Counted from the stretch's first letter, positions 41,201-53,119 are shown. The stretch: 64,000 nt of DNA from Isoetes taiwanensis (GCA_021234155.1 JAJEKV010000142.1:1146281-1210280); one strand, 5' to 3'. Made by a program: numbers and translations. The notes: a model not told the origin generated them from the sequence alone.

Positions 41201-42000
41201 TAGCCGTGGGAGTTCTTCGAGGCTTCGCTTTTGCACGAAGTCGCGATGGTGGGCTATCACGGGAACAAGTGGCCGGGGAGTATTCCGCTACACATACCTA
41301 TAGTCCCTCGGGATGATGTGGTGGTGCGAGGTTTGGAAGGTTCATCCGGGATATTGTGTCTTCTTGTTTTGTGCGGTCTTGTTAGGGATGTTGGCTTTAT
41401 TCATGACACTCTGCCCCTTGAGGCAAGTGGTCTTTGTAACCAGGGTTCTCGATGGCGCTTCGGTTTGGGCGTGGACATGGAGCTCACTTCCTCCCACAGA
41501 AGGTTAGGGTGCTTATCTGGCGGTGGTGCTGCCGTATGTCGGTGAATGTCCTTGTGAGTCGGTTTAGGCGGTGTGAGCCCTCTTTGCCCTTGTTGTAGCC
41601 TTTCATCGTGAGGAATTTGTGGGCATTATGCGGTTTTATGCCCTCACTGCCGGGCCGCGGGATTGGGTCGAGGGGCTGTTTGGTGAGATTGACTAGCCAG
41701 CGATTTTTTTGCTTCATGTGTATCACGGTGCTTGGCGGCTCTTGCGGCGGCAAACCTGCATTTGTCGAGCTTGGTTGGTGTGGTTGATTTGGGCGGCGGT
41801 TGTGGATCTTCGAGGGGATTAAGCGACTGCGACCTCTCGATTCCTCGACTTCGGTACAAGCTATTTCAAAGCTTTGGGTGTTCCCAGGATTAGTAGAGCG
41901 GAAGTTTGCCATTTGGCGGGACTTCTTGGGTGTTGTAGATGGTGATGGTAGGTTTATGCAGTGATGAGAGTTGCAGTTTTTTTTGTGAGTTTGTTGTGGA
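38215..42000 (+). pseudogene. L1 ORF2: endonuclease, RT, C-terminal region
   Basis: The endonuclease begins near SILGWN (38222) and shows VCIQEHKCPGGDMSELMN (38311-38364, with the catalytic Glu), WGIVNVYAPNRPS (about 38524-38562) and GDFNMVERV (about 38637-38665). RT shows SLIPKVKRPSTINDW (about 39735-39780), LKLDFAKAYDSV (about 39973-40008) and the catalytic box FTDDTFLFLV (about 40282-40312). C-terminal motifs follow up to WLVWLI (about 41770-41795). In the box the usual Y/F-A/V-D-D reads F-T-D-D. Many frameshifts interrupt it. Confidence 0.9.
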
Positions 42001-42128
42001 GTAATCGGTATCATTTGTCTCTTTGAGGCAGTTCTCCTTCCTCCTCACTTGCTTTGTAACATTACCATTCTTTTAATATATTGATGACACAGTTCTTCAA
42101 AAAAAAAAACAAAACTTCAGGTACACAT

Positions 42129-42749
42129 CTAAGTTGGATTGTGACTTTAACAAGGCAATTAACTTAACAATTAACTCAAAAGTTCAATATTGAAGCATAA
42201 AACACTATAGCAATATTGGTCAATGCACTAATCATTTGGCATTGACCAAAAACCAACAATGCATAAGCACTTACATGAATCGCTATTCCCCTGCACAGAT
42301 GATTTCTAAGATGCCCAAAGTCACCTTCTCCCTAACAAATTGCAGAGGCAATCCAGAAAAAAGATATCCTAACATGCAATCATGTGGCAATTCAATCTTA
42401 ATACGAACATCAAGAATGTCAATTATGTTCTTCATGTATCCTCTCACTTCTTTTAGGTTCTAGTTTTTTGGTCTTGTATATGTCATTCTTAACCCAAGGC
42501 ACCCTTATGCTATTCTAGTTATTTTTACGTTCGAGGCCTCACAACGACATGCAATAGAAAGCGAATGTGACAAGATCCATAAATTGAATTGAATCGAATT
42601 TTATCGTCTATCTGGCATGCTTTTGCATAATACGTCTACACATTTGTTTGTCCATCCAGATGCATGCGTCCATTCTTTTGTCCATCCATTTAAGCCATGT
42701 TAATCCTTAATAATTAGTTAGTCTTTACTGAGGTTAGAAAGCTTATTTT
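42129..42749. other. L1 target-flanking sequence with a small minus-strand exon-like frame
   Basis: On the minus strand about 42470-42290 is open for some 55 codons, with MKNIIDILDVRIKIELPHDC then LGYLFSGLPLQFVREKVTLG, bounded by stops. It has coding-like composition, but I cannot assign a family. The rest is AT-rich intergenic DNA. Confidence 0.3.
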
Positions 42750-44200
42750 CTTCTTTCTCTCGAGCGCATGCTCCTTCTCTCTCTAGCGCCTCTGGTTCTC
42801 CTCTCTCCAGCACCTTGGATCACTCACCCTCTAGGATTAGGGGTTGGCATACACTCTCTCACTAGGGTTTTGCCTCCACACCCCAATTGTTGTGCGGACA
42901 TTTCTGAGTCCCCGTGTTGGATTATAAGCATTCACAATTTGAGCAACACCTCTTTCTAGCGCATGCTCTCTCACTAGGGTTTGGCTTCCACACCCCAAAT
43001 TGTTGTGCGACAGATATTTTTGAGTCCTTGTTTTGGATTCTAACCTTGCTAACTTCTAGCCCAATTCATCCCCGAGATCTGGTAGTCCCTACTGCGCACT
43101 TTCCTTGGATTTCTCACCCCCAAGTTCATTGTCTCCCACCAAATTAACCCTATATCATGACTTATAAGACCTGAGATATGGCAAGAAAACTAGCAAAGCA
43201 TGTGCCCTGCTGAATACCAGACTCTAAACGGATCTCTTCTCCATCAGTCACACCGCGTACCATTTCAACAACCCCTTCATCATCAATGCCAACCATTGCC
43301 GCCGCTGCCGAATGCATTTATATTTCTTGCCATGTTTTGGGGGATACAAAGTGTAGTCACTATTATGGAGACAATGCATATGTCCACGGAAAGCTGGGAA
43401 CAATTTTTAGAGCGTTGGGCACTGAAGCCACTAGCCCCATCGATAGTAGATGCCATGGTCCAGACGAAAGCAGAGATATCAAAAGGCACACTCCGGGTGG
43501 ATGGCATAGTCTAGATGGAGGTAGAGGGTGAGACATCACTATATGTAGATTTGAATGTGGATATCCAGATCAGACCTCAAGATAACACATAGGTGCCAGA
43601 GGTCAGCAATTCAAGAAGCACAAAGAATACAAGTTCAGATCAGTCTGATCACCCTCAGTACTTGAACCTACATTGCATAGGAATGCCAAAAGTTCATATA
43701 TAGAGGCAACTGCACATTTTTACATTGATACAATGCAGATCCAGAGCCTAGAGACCTTTACAGCACAAAGAGTGGATGCTCAGAAACCAAATCAGCCACG
43801 CCATCTCCTAGTGCATTTTTCGACATCATAGGATAGGCTGTGTGTGCAACAGCATGGGTGTTACCTCAAGGGCACTAACTTCTTAGTACAAAGGGACCTC
43901 TCCCTAGTTCAGTTAACCCGACAACATGAGGAGCTATGCAAGGTTCAAGAGGGGAGGCTTCAAAAAAAATGGGCAGTGTATTGGCGAGGCACAACAACCA
44001 CCCTTAGCCAGTGGCCTCCAAATCCCTAGTTGGATTAATTTTAGCTCTTTTTTACTCTTTCCTTTATTACTATTGGTATGATTTGTTATGGGATATAGTC
44101 CCCCAGTTCTTTTGGGCTTATGCCCTTTGCTCTGTTCCCGTTTCATGGCCCGATTAGGTCCCCCCTGGATGTAAAAAGTTATCTATTCCTTCAGTTAAAT
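42750..44200 (+). mobile_element. ORF1-only LINE, third (independent) copy
   Basis: The leader contains two tandem units with CTCTCACTAGGGTTTTGCCTC and CACACCCCAA(A)TTGTTGTG (42840-43030). The ORF1 region follows (43160-44035). The 3' part with GGGCTTATGCCCTTTG and GGCCCGATTAGGTCCCCCC matches 13770-13815. No RT follows. The leader is related to 45930-46260, which precedes the complete second-lineage LINE, so the half-LINE and the complete LINE share a 5' region. Confidence 0.6.
43160..44035 (+). pseudogene. ORF1p-like protein of third copy
   Basis: The start region (GATATGGCAAGAAAACTAGC) matches the 12737 ORF. The C-terminal part 43844-44029 reads QQHGCYLKGTNFLVQRDLSL then VQLTRQHEELCKVQEGRLQK, clearly homologous to the ORF1p C-terminal domain of the 13162-13650 stretch. 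An SWEQFLERWALKP segment (about 43393-43430) resembles a coiled-coil N-terminal part. Stops and frameshifts break it. Confidence 0.6.
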
Positions 44201-44439
44201 AATACGTAATATTAAGTTATTTCCTTGCATGAACAATAAATATCAATTCAATTCAACAATTCAATATCATATTCTCCCTCATCTTAATATATGATGAATT
44301 TAGTATATTTGCCAACCAACTCTTAACCAAAATGTAACCATATGGTACAATTGCATTCCAGTATTTTTAGTATGCACTACTTGGTTATATCACCAATTTC
44401 TATTTGTTTAAGATTTGATATCACTAATTTCATAGTGCC
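44201..44439. other. AT-rich sequence without features
   Basis: I see nothing identifiable in this stretch. Confidence 0.5.
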
Positions 44440-44826
44440 CTTGATGGCCAACACATTCTTCTAGTATCCTACCCTGATAGGTAGCCCTCAGCTAAGAAGA
44501 AGGCATTTTATCTTGGTTCTGGTTGGCTCTTGTGGTTCATTTGGGAACGACGTAGACTTCACATTTTCAAGACCTTTATTCTTCTCGTCATAGTCTTGTG
44601 CCTCGTGCCCAAACCAAAATAATCATGGCTTATAAGTGCTCTCCTATTATGGCAGAGGTCAAAGATCGTATTTGGATCCAATATCTCTAGATTAATTCAT
44701 ATGCTTAGTCTTCTCTTGGGGGCAAGTGCATTGGGCTATGGCATATGCATGTGTTTGTACTATAAGATTAACTTTTGTTTTCATGTACTTTGCTTTTGAT
44801 CAATAAAACTTTCGTCCTTGAAGAAA
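44440..44826 (+). mobile_element. 3' fragment of an L1-type LINE
   Basis: One frame reads WLLWFIWERRRLHIFK (about 44525-44570), matching the WLVWLIWKRRRLWIFQ end of L1 ORF2 at 26026-26070. It ends in TTTTGATCAATAAAAC and a short GAAGAAAAAAG tail. It is a separate, diverged family. Confidence 0.65.
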
Positions 44827-44882
44827 AAAGCTTCTATTTGTTTTAACATTTGACCATGTTTGGAAGCTTATTTCATAGTTTA

Positions 44883-44885
<3 letters not shown>

Positions 44886-44913
<28 letters not shown>

Positions 44914-44914
44914 T
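44886..44914. repeat. T29 homopolymer
   Basis: A run of 29 T is followed by a G-rich and (GGA)n-rich stretch (44915-44968). It may be the poly(A) tail of a minus-strand retroposon extending to the right, or a simple-sequence tract. Confidence 0.9.
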
Positions 44915-45229
44915 GGGGGATGGGAGGGGCAAAGAGGTGGAAGAAGGAGGAGGAGGAGGAGGAGGGCCTTTGCAAAATACCTCTAAGTTTTCACTTAGAT
45001 TGGCCTAAAATCTAGGATGTTGTACAAATTATCTTATCAATTGCCAATAATACCTAGTATGGAAGAAATATTATGGAGTTTTGCCCTTATCCCCACCGCC
45101 TCTCCGCACTCTACGCCATCCATAATTGTGTCTCTGCTTATGGTTCATTACTTTCCTCAATTTGATTCATGCGATGCTCTATGAAGTTCAATGTTGGTAT
45201 TGTATGTGGGTGTTATAGTCTAATGTACT

Positions 45230-45855
45230 TCAAAAATGTTTTCTCATGGACCTACTCCTGCTGCTACCACGCCCCTTCGAGATTCTCATCTTGCCCCTCC
45301 TACCAATGCTTTCTCATCTAGAGCTGAACAATAGTGACTCCCTCATCTAGGATATCACATCTTCTTCTGCAAATGCTCCTAATACTGATTTGTCGACTAT
45401 TACCTCCTCAATTATTGTACCTTCTACTATAACTTCACCTCCCACTACCATACTTGCTCTTCCATCTCAAGAGCCCTCTTTTAATATTGTGCCACAGGAA
45501 GCGGCCACAGGAAGCGATAGGTCATCCAGATGTAATGGGAGCTAACGTGCCTCCCATCTATGGCATATTCTTTTGTATTTTACTCATCACAATCTCCACA
45601 AATTCCTAGGGCTGTAATGGAGCAGGGTGATGGTTGAAGAATTGTTGCACTCAAGATGACAGGTAGAAAAAAGCAATTTTCAGCAATCATGGGTGCCTTA
45701 CATGAGAGTCATACTAAATGAGATTTTGAGATGTACAGGTAGTCTTGCCCAAAGGGACATTTTCTCTCTTTGAGTTTGTAACCTGTGTCTCAACTTATTG
45801 TATTTTTCCTTGATTGATAATGAAATTTACCTCTCATCATTCCAGAAAAAAAGAT
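45230..45855 (+). mobile_element. Retroposon 3' end, unassigned
   Basis: The stretch ends in TTGATTGATAATGAAATTTA and an A-rich tail (45845-45852), as LINE 3' ends in this window do. A Ser/Pro/Thr-rich coding-like segment precedes it, but no motif is recognised. Confidence 0.35.
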
Positions 45856-45929
45856 GATCTTTCTTTAGTAGACATACATGAGATTGTCTAAATAATTTGT
45901 CTTATAGATATAAAATTTTCTTGTCTTGC

Positions 45930-46262
45930 CTTCGTCTCTCTAGCGCTTGCCCTTTTTCTCTCTAGCACTTGGGGACACTCTCTCTCTATAATTAGGGTTT
46001 TATCAACATTCTCTTACTAGGGTTTCGCCCCTAGACCCCAAAATGTTATGTCTACATCATTTTTGAGCCCCATCTTGGATTCTGAGCGTCAAAATGTCGT
46101 ATGCGCAACACTTCTCTCTTGCCGATTCTTTCACTAGCGTTTTGCTTCATATGTCATTTACCAAGTCCTATTTTGGATTTTGAATGTCCAAAACATCCTA
46201 CGCGCAACACTTCCACTTTGCCCTAATCTCTGCATAGATCTTATCTCACACGCTCCAAACAA
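45930..46262 (+). repeat. Repeated 5' leader of second-lineage LINE
   Basis: Units with CTCTCTAGCGCTT/CTCTCTAGCACTT, CTTACTAGGGTTTCGCC and a TGAGCCCCATCTTGGATTCTG-like piece recur about every 120 bp. Similar units occur at 42770-43060. Such promoter-bearing leader repeats are typical of some LINEs. Confidence 0.6.
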
Positions 46263-46265
46263 CCA

Positions 46266-47640
46266 TGGCTACTTGTATAGCCCCCTGCCCTAACCCCTAC
46301 TTGGAGGGAAGCCACAACCCAAGCTCAAGCCCAAACCCAGCCCTCCAAGGTCCAAACTTGTGTCCAAGCACACCCACAACCTGTAGGCCCTTGACATGAC
46401 GAGCCCATCTGGGAGGACCAAGTAGATAGGCCGCCATAAAAATGGCCCCGACTAGACGACAAGGACAAGGGATAAGCCTCTTCCATGAGGAGAGATATAC
46501 GGGCCAGAGCTCAATAAGCAAGGTCGGCCCGGCATGCTATTGATAGTTGCTCAGACTCCACGGCATACCAGGCTTCGACAGAAACATGGAAACAACTCGA
46601 GGCGAGAATCGAGGATAACAATACCCGAATTGCAGGCCTGATACAAGAGGTGCAGTCCTTAGTACCCCAGGTGCTCAGAAGCAACTGGCAGTGGAGAAAT
46701 AGTGGATCGCAGAGTTGAAGACCCGCACACAACAGATGGAAGATGGTATCCGCTTGGCGCACTTCGAGGGGCAGCAGGACAAGCATGGACTCTCTGTCCA
46801 CCAACATGCCAAGCAGGAGATGAAAGCAACTATCTCTCGCCTTTGATCACAAGTTGAAGAGGCTACCAGCATGACACGTGGCATACATGACGCCTTTGAG
46901 GAGAGCCAATCACAACTGAGAGCTTTTCAGAGTAGGGTGAGTCAAGGGAAGTGCCCTCATCGGCAGTGAACCCTGCCTTAGACAACCGCTTGCTGGAACT
47001 CGAGCACAACCCCGCTCCTCGAGACTGGGAGATGTAGGAGCTGCTGGGGGCTATCACCGAGCAAGGCAAGGGCCTCCATGCAGAGGCTCATGAATAGCTC
47101 TAGCCGTGCATACAGGCCACACCAGTCCTACACACCCAACAACCTGCACAATATCAGCCGAGACCACATACCGCTGCACCACGAAGCCGCCCCATGCTGC
47201 CACCACTTCAGTGCAGGCCATAACCCCGCCCCAATAACCACACATCGCACCAACAACGGCACCTCGCATTGATCCAATCATCAGAGAGCTCTAGGAACGG
47301 TGATGCGCAGCTTGACAGAGCATGTAGGAAAAAATCTCATCAACCGGCTCTAGACGCAGATCCTTACCCGGATGATGTTCCACAAGCCCGTTCACATCAT
47401 TAGGGCGAGCCATCATGGAGCCCATTGTCCTGACTGTCCTTGAATGGTCATACTCATGGTCAGGGATTCACAAAAGTGGGAAAATATCTTGCATCAGGGC
47501 AAGCATCTATAGGGGATCGACCTGCATGTTGACTGATATCTGACCCCTGCACAACATGAAGACTACAGGTACGAGTTGGACAAAATCAAGAACGTCCGCA
47601 GTCAGGGTGGAGCTATAGGACTAATCTGAAGTAAGATACA
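46266..47640 (+). pseudogene. ORF1 of second-lineage LINE
   Basis: ATGGCTACTTG at 46266 starts a Pro-rich N-terminus. About 46660-46935 forms a charged helical region (LAHFEGQQDKHGLSVHQHAK, then SQVEEATSMTRGIHDAFEES) likely to be a coiled coil. Near 47540-47590, YLTPAQHEDYRYELDKIK resembles the C-terminal domain of L1 ORF1p (LT..Q...R.EL..I). It ends in a Pro/Ala/Ser-rich linker before the endonuclease. Stops and frameshifts are frequent. Confidence 0.5.
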
Positions 47641-47799
47641 TAACTTCCAGCTGCCAAACGCTCCTCGGGATCCTCAAACTAAAGCCACAGCTGCTCCGGG
47701 CCACGCTCCTGCTTCGCCCACTATAGTCGCATGCCCCGCTTTAGTGGCCTCACTTGCAGCTTCCCACACATCACATGAAGCTTCCACCTCTACTACTCC

Positions 47800-48254
47800 T
47801 GCGTGTGGTACAACTGCGACTCTTACAAGCAAATAGGGATTGTGTCTCTGCATGGCTTCCTAGAATTGTCGGGGGCTTCCCATGGCAGAAGGGAGATAGT
47901 CAACTCGGTTTCCGCAGATATGGACCTCATCTTCCTCATGCAAATATGGGAGCATGCAGGACACAGGCTATCTGACTTGCCAGGATACCAGCGCTATCCC
48001 ATCTTCAACAAGTGTAGAGGGAAGCGGGAACACGGGGAGTTGCCTGCTACTATCGAACAACTTTGGCACAAGCAATCTCCCTATGGAGGACATACGGGCA
48101 CAACCGATACCTATGGGTACGTGTGCAGAACTGCAGCGGCAACCCTCTCTTTGTGGGGGGCTGCTATTTCCCACATGCCGAAAGCAATTTCTATCACACC
48201 CACTCGAATTTAGATAGGTTGGATCTCTATGCAATCTATATGATGAATATGTAG
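47800..48254 (+). pseudogene. LINE endonuclease, N-terminal half
   Basis: The EEP-type endonuclease nicks target DNA. The stretch reads IVSLHGFLELSGASHGRREI, DLIFLMQIWEHAGH (the catalytic Glu of the usual LQE motif reads Q or is shifted), LSDLPGYQRYPIFNKCRGKR, then in another frame RYLWVRVQNCSGN and YFPHAESNFYHTHSNLDRLD. It ends abruptly where the tandem array begins at 48248. Confidence 0.7.
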
Positions 48255-49357
48255 CAAAATATGAGGGTTCGAGGGGGATTTGATATAGATATAATTTCTT
48301 GAAACCATAGACCATATCCCTAAAACAATTCAATGGGTTATTATAAAAAAAACATAGATTTAAGATAAAAATAGTCACATTAGCTCACTAGTTAGATTGG
48401 TTAAAGTAGTCTTATTAGGATATTGAGTTATTTTAGTAGAGGTTGAATCTCGTATTTCATATTCTAAAAGCTTAAATGAAACCGTATATACGATATACCA
48501 TCAAAAACCTTAGGTTTCATATTCACAGAGAGGCTAAATAATATAGGAGATTGGCATCCCATGTGGTAAACACCTCGTTTAGAATAAACAAAATAGTGGG
48601 GGTTCGTGGGGATTTGATATAAATAAAATTTTGGAAACCATAGACCATATCCTAAAACAATTCAATGGGTTATTATAAAAAAAACATAGAGATAAAAATA
48701 GGCTCACAGATTGGCTAAAGTAGTCTTATTGGGACATTGAGTTATTTTAGTAGAGGTTCGGAATAAGTATTTCATATTCTAAAGCTTAAATGAAACGTAT
48801 AGAGGCAATGTATATACCATCAAAACCTTAGGCCTCGCTTAAAATATATATCCCCAATCATAAAGCATAATCTTAAGGGAGGTGTCAGAGGATTTGAGGA
48901 TTAAATAGTAATTCTCGTTTAGAATATGTAGCAAAATATGGGGGTTCCAGGGGATTTGATATAGATATAATTCTTGAAACCATAGACCATATCCCTAAAA
49001 CAATTCAATGGGTTATTATAAAAAAAACATAGATTTAAGATAAAAATAGTCACATTAGCTCACTAGTTAGATTGGTTAAAGTAGTCTTATTAGGACATTG
49101 AGTTATTTTAGTAGAGGTTGAATCCCATTATTTCATATTCTAAAAGCTTAAATGAAACCATGAGCAGAGGCACGATATACCATCAAAACCTTAGGCAAAC
49201 TTCATTATTGACATATCTTAAAATCATAAGCGTCCCTAATCATAATTGAGCATAATCGAAGCGAGAGGTGTCCGTAGAGGCTCCAACATACGATGCAGGC
49301 CGTAGGATTGGCAGATCCGATTTGTGTGGTAGTCCGTGGTGCACCTCGTTTAGAATA
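48248..49357. repeat. Three-unit tandem array inside the endonuclease
   Basis: Three units (about 48248-48586, 48587-48924 and 48925-49357) each start with a TAGCAAAATATGGGGGTTC-like sequence, contain ACCATAGACCATATCCC and GGGTTATTATAAAAAAAACA, and end CTCGTTTAGAATA. The third unit is longer by a GC-richer 3' part. The array splits the endonuclease coding sequence. Confidence 0.88.
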
Positions 49358-49379
49358 GCACAAGCAGTTGGGTAATATC

Positions 49380-50090
49380 ATGCTTGTCGTGGACATCAAT
49401 GCACGCGGTCGCGGGGAACAACCCATGAGATTTGGATCCTCTGACTGATGTGTTGCAACTATGCCTTTAGAAGGATCTTGGCCACGAGCACCCTATGACA
49501 ATCAGGTCATGCATTATGGTAGGCCTTGTTGCTTCGCGGTATCTTTGACGATAATATGTAATGGATCGCACAATGGTCGTTTCTCTCATAAGCACATTCT
49601 ATGTGCAAGTTATAACCAACAATGGGGCACCCAGTGTGGTGGACTATGTGTTAGTGGCCTAGCAGGACACCTGCGGTCATTAAGCACTTTCTCGTGTGGA
49701 AATAGGATAGCGTAGATGAGGACGCAGTTCGCACTCAATTCCGCACCACTTTACTTGCAATATTTCCATGTGCTGTTCCAACCTCTTGTGCAGCCTCCTT
49801 GCATGTATCAACCGCAGAATTGGACTACAATGTGCGCAGGTTTACCGTGATGCCATGTGATGACTTGAAATGCATCGGCAGCTTTCTACACTAGAGCAGT
49901 GAGATGGTGAGATTGATCAATCTCCCCGGGATTGTCGCACGTGCTTTGGAAGCCAGAAGCCACCCGTATGATCTGGGACCACAACTTTCCTACACAACAA
50001 GTGATTTGATGTTGAGCGCAACGGAAGGCAACGCTATTCTCAAGCCATGTCACGCACTCGGCCTACAACTACACGCAATTAGATAATAGT
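49380..50090 (+). pseudogene. LINE endonuclease, C-terminal half and linker
   Basis: LVVDINARG (about 49384-49410) is a remnant of the GDFNAR motif. PSVVDYVLVA at 49630-49659 matches the conserved SVVDYVL box before the catalytic SDH, and GHLRSLSTFSCGNR follows in a second frame. The open stretch 49904-50086 (RLINLPGIVARALEARSHPY) belongs to the linker before RT. It confirms that the array at 48248-49357 is an insertion. Confidence 0.7.
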
Positions 50091-50429
50091 TCATTTCCTT
50101 TAACACGAAAAGCGTACATAATGCAACCAATCGACGAAACGTTCTTCATCTTGGGACCATCATCCCTTAACCTTCCTCGGTGCTCGAAGCCGTAAGATGT
50201 TCTTACGTGAAACATCACTCATGGAGTAGTTGTGTAACAATACCCGCCAAGAAGAGTTCTTATGATCATGAGGGCATACACCGGGCAATTTCCGAACGTT
50301 AGCGGTCCCCTTTGCTGGAAAATCCCAGCAGAATGTAGACCGTATTTACGCTGGATCAGCAATGGAAGCAGTAAAGACCCAGATGGTGTGCGTAGAGCCG
50401 CCTGGGCGAAGGTGACCATCCATCAAAGA

Positions 50430-51000
50430 AAGCAGCACGCCAACCAGACGCGAAAATCGCGAAAGATTTTTGAAGATTTTAAAATTTTGAGTGGGTCTTT
50501 AAAAACGTGATTTTATATAAAAATAATGCTTAAAAATCTTTAAAATCCTTAAAATCCTTAAAAATCTTTAAAATCCTTAAAATCCTTAGACTGTGGATTT
50601 TTATCCAAACATATGATATTTTTTTGAACTTATTTATCTTTGTATATATAATTCTTTTATAATTTTAACCTCTATAATAATGTTTTTTGAACTTCTCTTA
50701 AGAGTTGCATGGCAAAACAAATATGATATCTTTGTACTTGAACTTAATAGTTTTACTAGTAGCATAAGCTGATGCATTTTGTTCGTGATGTTACCGCCTT
50801 ATAACTTGTAGCAAAATGCATTTTAACAAAGTAGCAATATGTCCAATAAAGCAAAGGTAAAGAATGTGCAATTTTTATTTTTTAGTTTTGGGCTTGGTTC
50901 AAATCATAAAAATCCTTTTAAAATAATGGAGGATTTTTATAGAAGTACTTAAAATAAAACTGGTTTTTAACAACATTGCCATCCATAATACTAGTAATTA
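50430..51000. repeat. AT-rich insertion, MITE-like
   Basis: Repeated AAAATCCTTAAAATCC and AAAAATCTTTAAAATCC units (50521-50592) lead into GACTGTGGATTTTTATCC, and a reverse-like AAAATCC/GGATTTTT pair occurs near 50908-50940. It resembles the AT-rich body and ends of hAT-type MITEs. It separates linker and RT of the LINE. Confidence 0.4.
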
Positions 51001-51049
51001 ATCAAGCATGGAAATGTGGTCTTTACGAGGGTTTCTCCATATAGTGGAC

Positions 51050-52340
51050 AATTAGCAGAGTTGTTCTCATATAGGCAGATGACACACATTACTCCGCCCA
51101 TTACCAAACAATCATGGTCAGTTCGGTATTTGCCAAACTGCTAGCTGGGATTCTTGAGAAATAGTTGATGGTCTGGATAGGGGCAGCAGATATGCAGGCC
51201 CTCACATAGCCGGGTTCAGGCTATGACACTCAACCATTGATCACATCTTCACATTGGGGATCTTAGTTGAGGACAGCAGGAACTGTGGGCAAGACCTCTA
51301 TTGCTGCTTTGTAGACTTTGCAAAGACTTTTAGCACTATGCTTTGGCAAAAGCTATGGGCAAGATTGCAATAGCTGGGGATCCATGCAGATCTACAGAAT
51401 GCAGTGTACATGCTATACATGACATGCTCATGCCAATTGCAGCAGACATGCCAGCCATCCGATAACAGTGTCAGTGTCTGCCAAGAATGCCTTCCCTCTC
51501 CTACATTGTTTGGGATGTACATTGACCAGTTGAAGAGCCGACTTGCTGAAAATGGGCGTGATGGAGCTTACCTCCTGTACCAGATTGCCAAACAATTAAT
51601 ATATGCTGACGATCTGGACTTTTTGGCTTACATTTTGGCAAACACGATGCCCTAGACACGTTCTGCTATGCGATAGACATGTGCGTCAATCTGGCCAAGA
51701 CTAAAGCGAGCCGACCGATGAAATAGAAAAAGAGCCACCACTGCACTATTGCGTGGAACATATAAGAGAGAGCTGGTCCTCATATCATCCTCGCTTCAGC
51801 CAAGAGCTCCCTCCTTCAGCCATCGGAGGCAAAATGTGGAAGTGGCACCCGCCCACAAATATTTGGGAGTGGAGTTCCCCTCTGCTATGCATTAGGAGCT
51901 TCCATCCGTCTACGAGTGACAACGGGCTAGAAGGCTCTTTATGCAATGCAGAACAATAGTCATAGAGCAGAGCTGTATGTTTGGGGCCATCAGTCACACA
52001 TGTTCAAGGTATTGGTAGAGTCTATCCTTTTGTACGGGGTTGAGTTATGGGGGCCCATGATCTCCCTTGCTACCTGAAATGACTTGGAGCAGGTGCAGAA
52101 AACCTTCTTAACTCGGGCACTGGGGGTGAAGTCCACGGGCCCATATCAAATTCTGTTACAAGAGATAGGGTTCATGCCCCTTCACAGGATCTATGCTCGC
52201 CTCCAGTCTGGCTTGTACTATCTAACAAAAATACAGCCTCAAGGCATCGCGAAGGAAAGCAAGTTCAATTGGTCAAGTAGGATGGAATGTGCAGGAGCAC
52301 ATGTGAATAGAGGCGTGACCGCCATAGCTTGAAGCACATT
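51050..52340 (+). pseudogene. LINE reverse transcriptase and C-terminal domain
   Basis: RT motifs in order: DHIFTLGILVEDSRNCGQDL then CCFVDFAKTF (about 51240-51330), LGIHADLQNAVYMLYM, PSPTLFGMYIDQLKSRLAE (about 51493-51550) and the catalytic box IYADDLDFLA (about 51600-51630). Then come a thumb remnant and VESILLYGVELWGPMI (about 52017-52065). The C-terminal part is EQVQKTFLTRALGVKS and LLQEIGFMPLHRIYARLQSG (52084-52230), a pattern seen in several non-L1 LINE lineages. Motifs are clear, but frames change several times. Confidence 0.85.
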
Positions 52341-53119
52341 CTAGATACTCTGCTTCCTCAAAGAAGCCTGTGGATGCCGACGCCTGAACAAAATCAAGAC
52401 AACACACACCGGCCAGATAAACCCACCTTGGAACCAGGCCCACATCGCTACCTACATGTTCGCCTCCGCCTATAAAAGGTTTAGGACTCATGTTCTATTC
52501 AAGAAGGGTATCCACCATCTCCCGAATTGAGACATTCGATGGATTGAGGAACCATGCTAGGGGCGTGCTTCGTAGATGTTCAAATGAGCAAATAAGGATG
52601 AATGCCATAATCTTTAGCCGCCCAAATAGATGATCAAATTGCAGGCCATGTCGAAGTTAGTCAGTCCGGACCAGTTGTTAATGTGGTGGATACTGCCAAT
52701 GGCTTCGGGCCCGGATGTCGATTATAATTCAAGGATGTCATGGATGTATGGGATCGAATTTTGTCTCGAACATCTACTCGACTTGTATATACATGATATG
52801 TATATTTGTACAGCTTGACATCACCATTGTCGCCACAATTTTTCCCTCAAAATCTTTTTCTGAGCGCTTTTTTACCGTGAGTAGTAATAGTCACCGTGTT
52901 TCATTATTGATCCCATAGGTCGCATTAATCTCTGCATTTTATCTATTATATTCTATTCTATTTTTGTTTTCTATTAATATAAGGTAATTAGACATATTTA
53001 ACCAAATTTGTATTCATTGGTATTTAATAAACTATAATTTCTTTCTTTATACTTTTGCTTCCCCATACCCCTTTGTTGTTTGGGTACTACACAATTTAGT
53101 TTCCATGGACTTGTAACCC

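Larger units (their letters stand above)
36297..42112 (+). mobile_element. Full-length L1-type LINE (5.8 kb)
   Basis: A 16-bp target duplication, an A tail (from 42099) and the presence of a 5' leader, ORF1 and ORF2 show a complete insertion. It is the reference copy for the family whose truncated members end at 26350 and 35055. Frames are broken by many small indels as given. Confidence 0.93.

Noticed and set aside
44886-44914. T29 tract as a certain minus-strand retroposon
   Set aside because: No element body or target duplication to its right could be identified, so only the homopolymer is reported.
48248-49357. Array considered as centromeric satellite
   Set aside because: Only three unequal units are present and they interrupt a LINE gene. 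This is too few for a satellite block.
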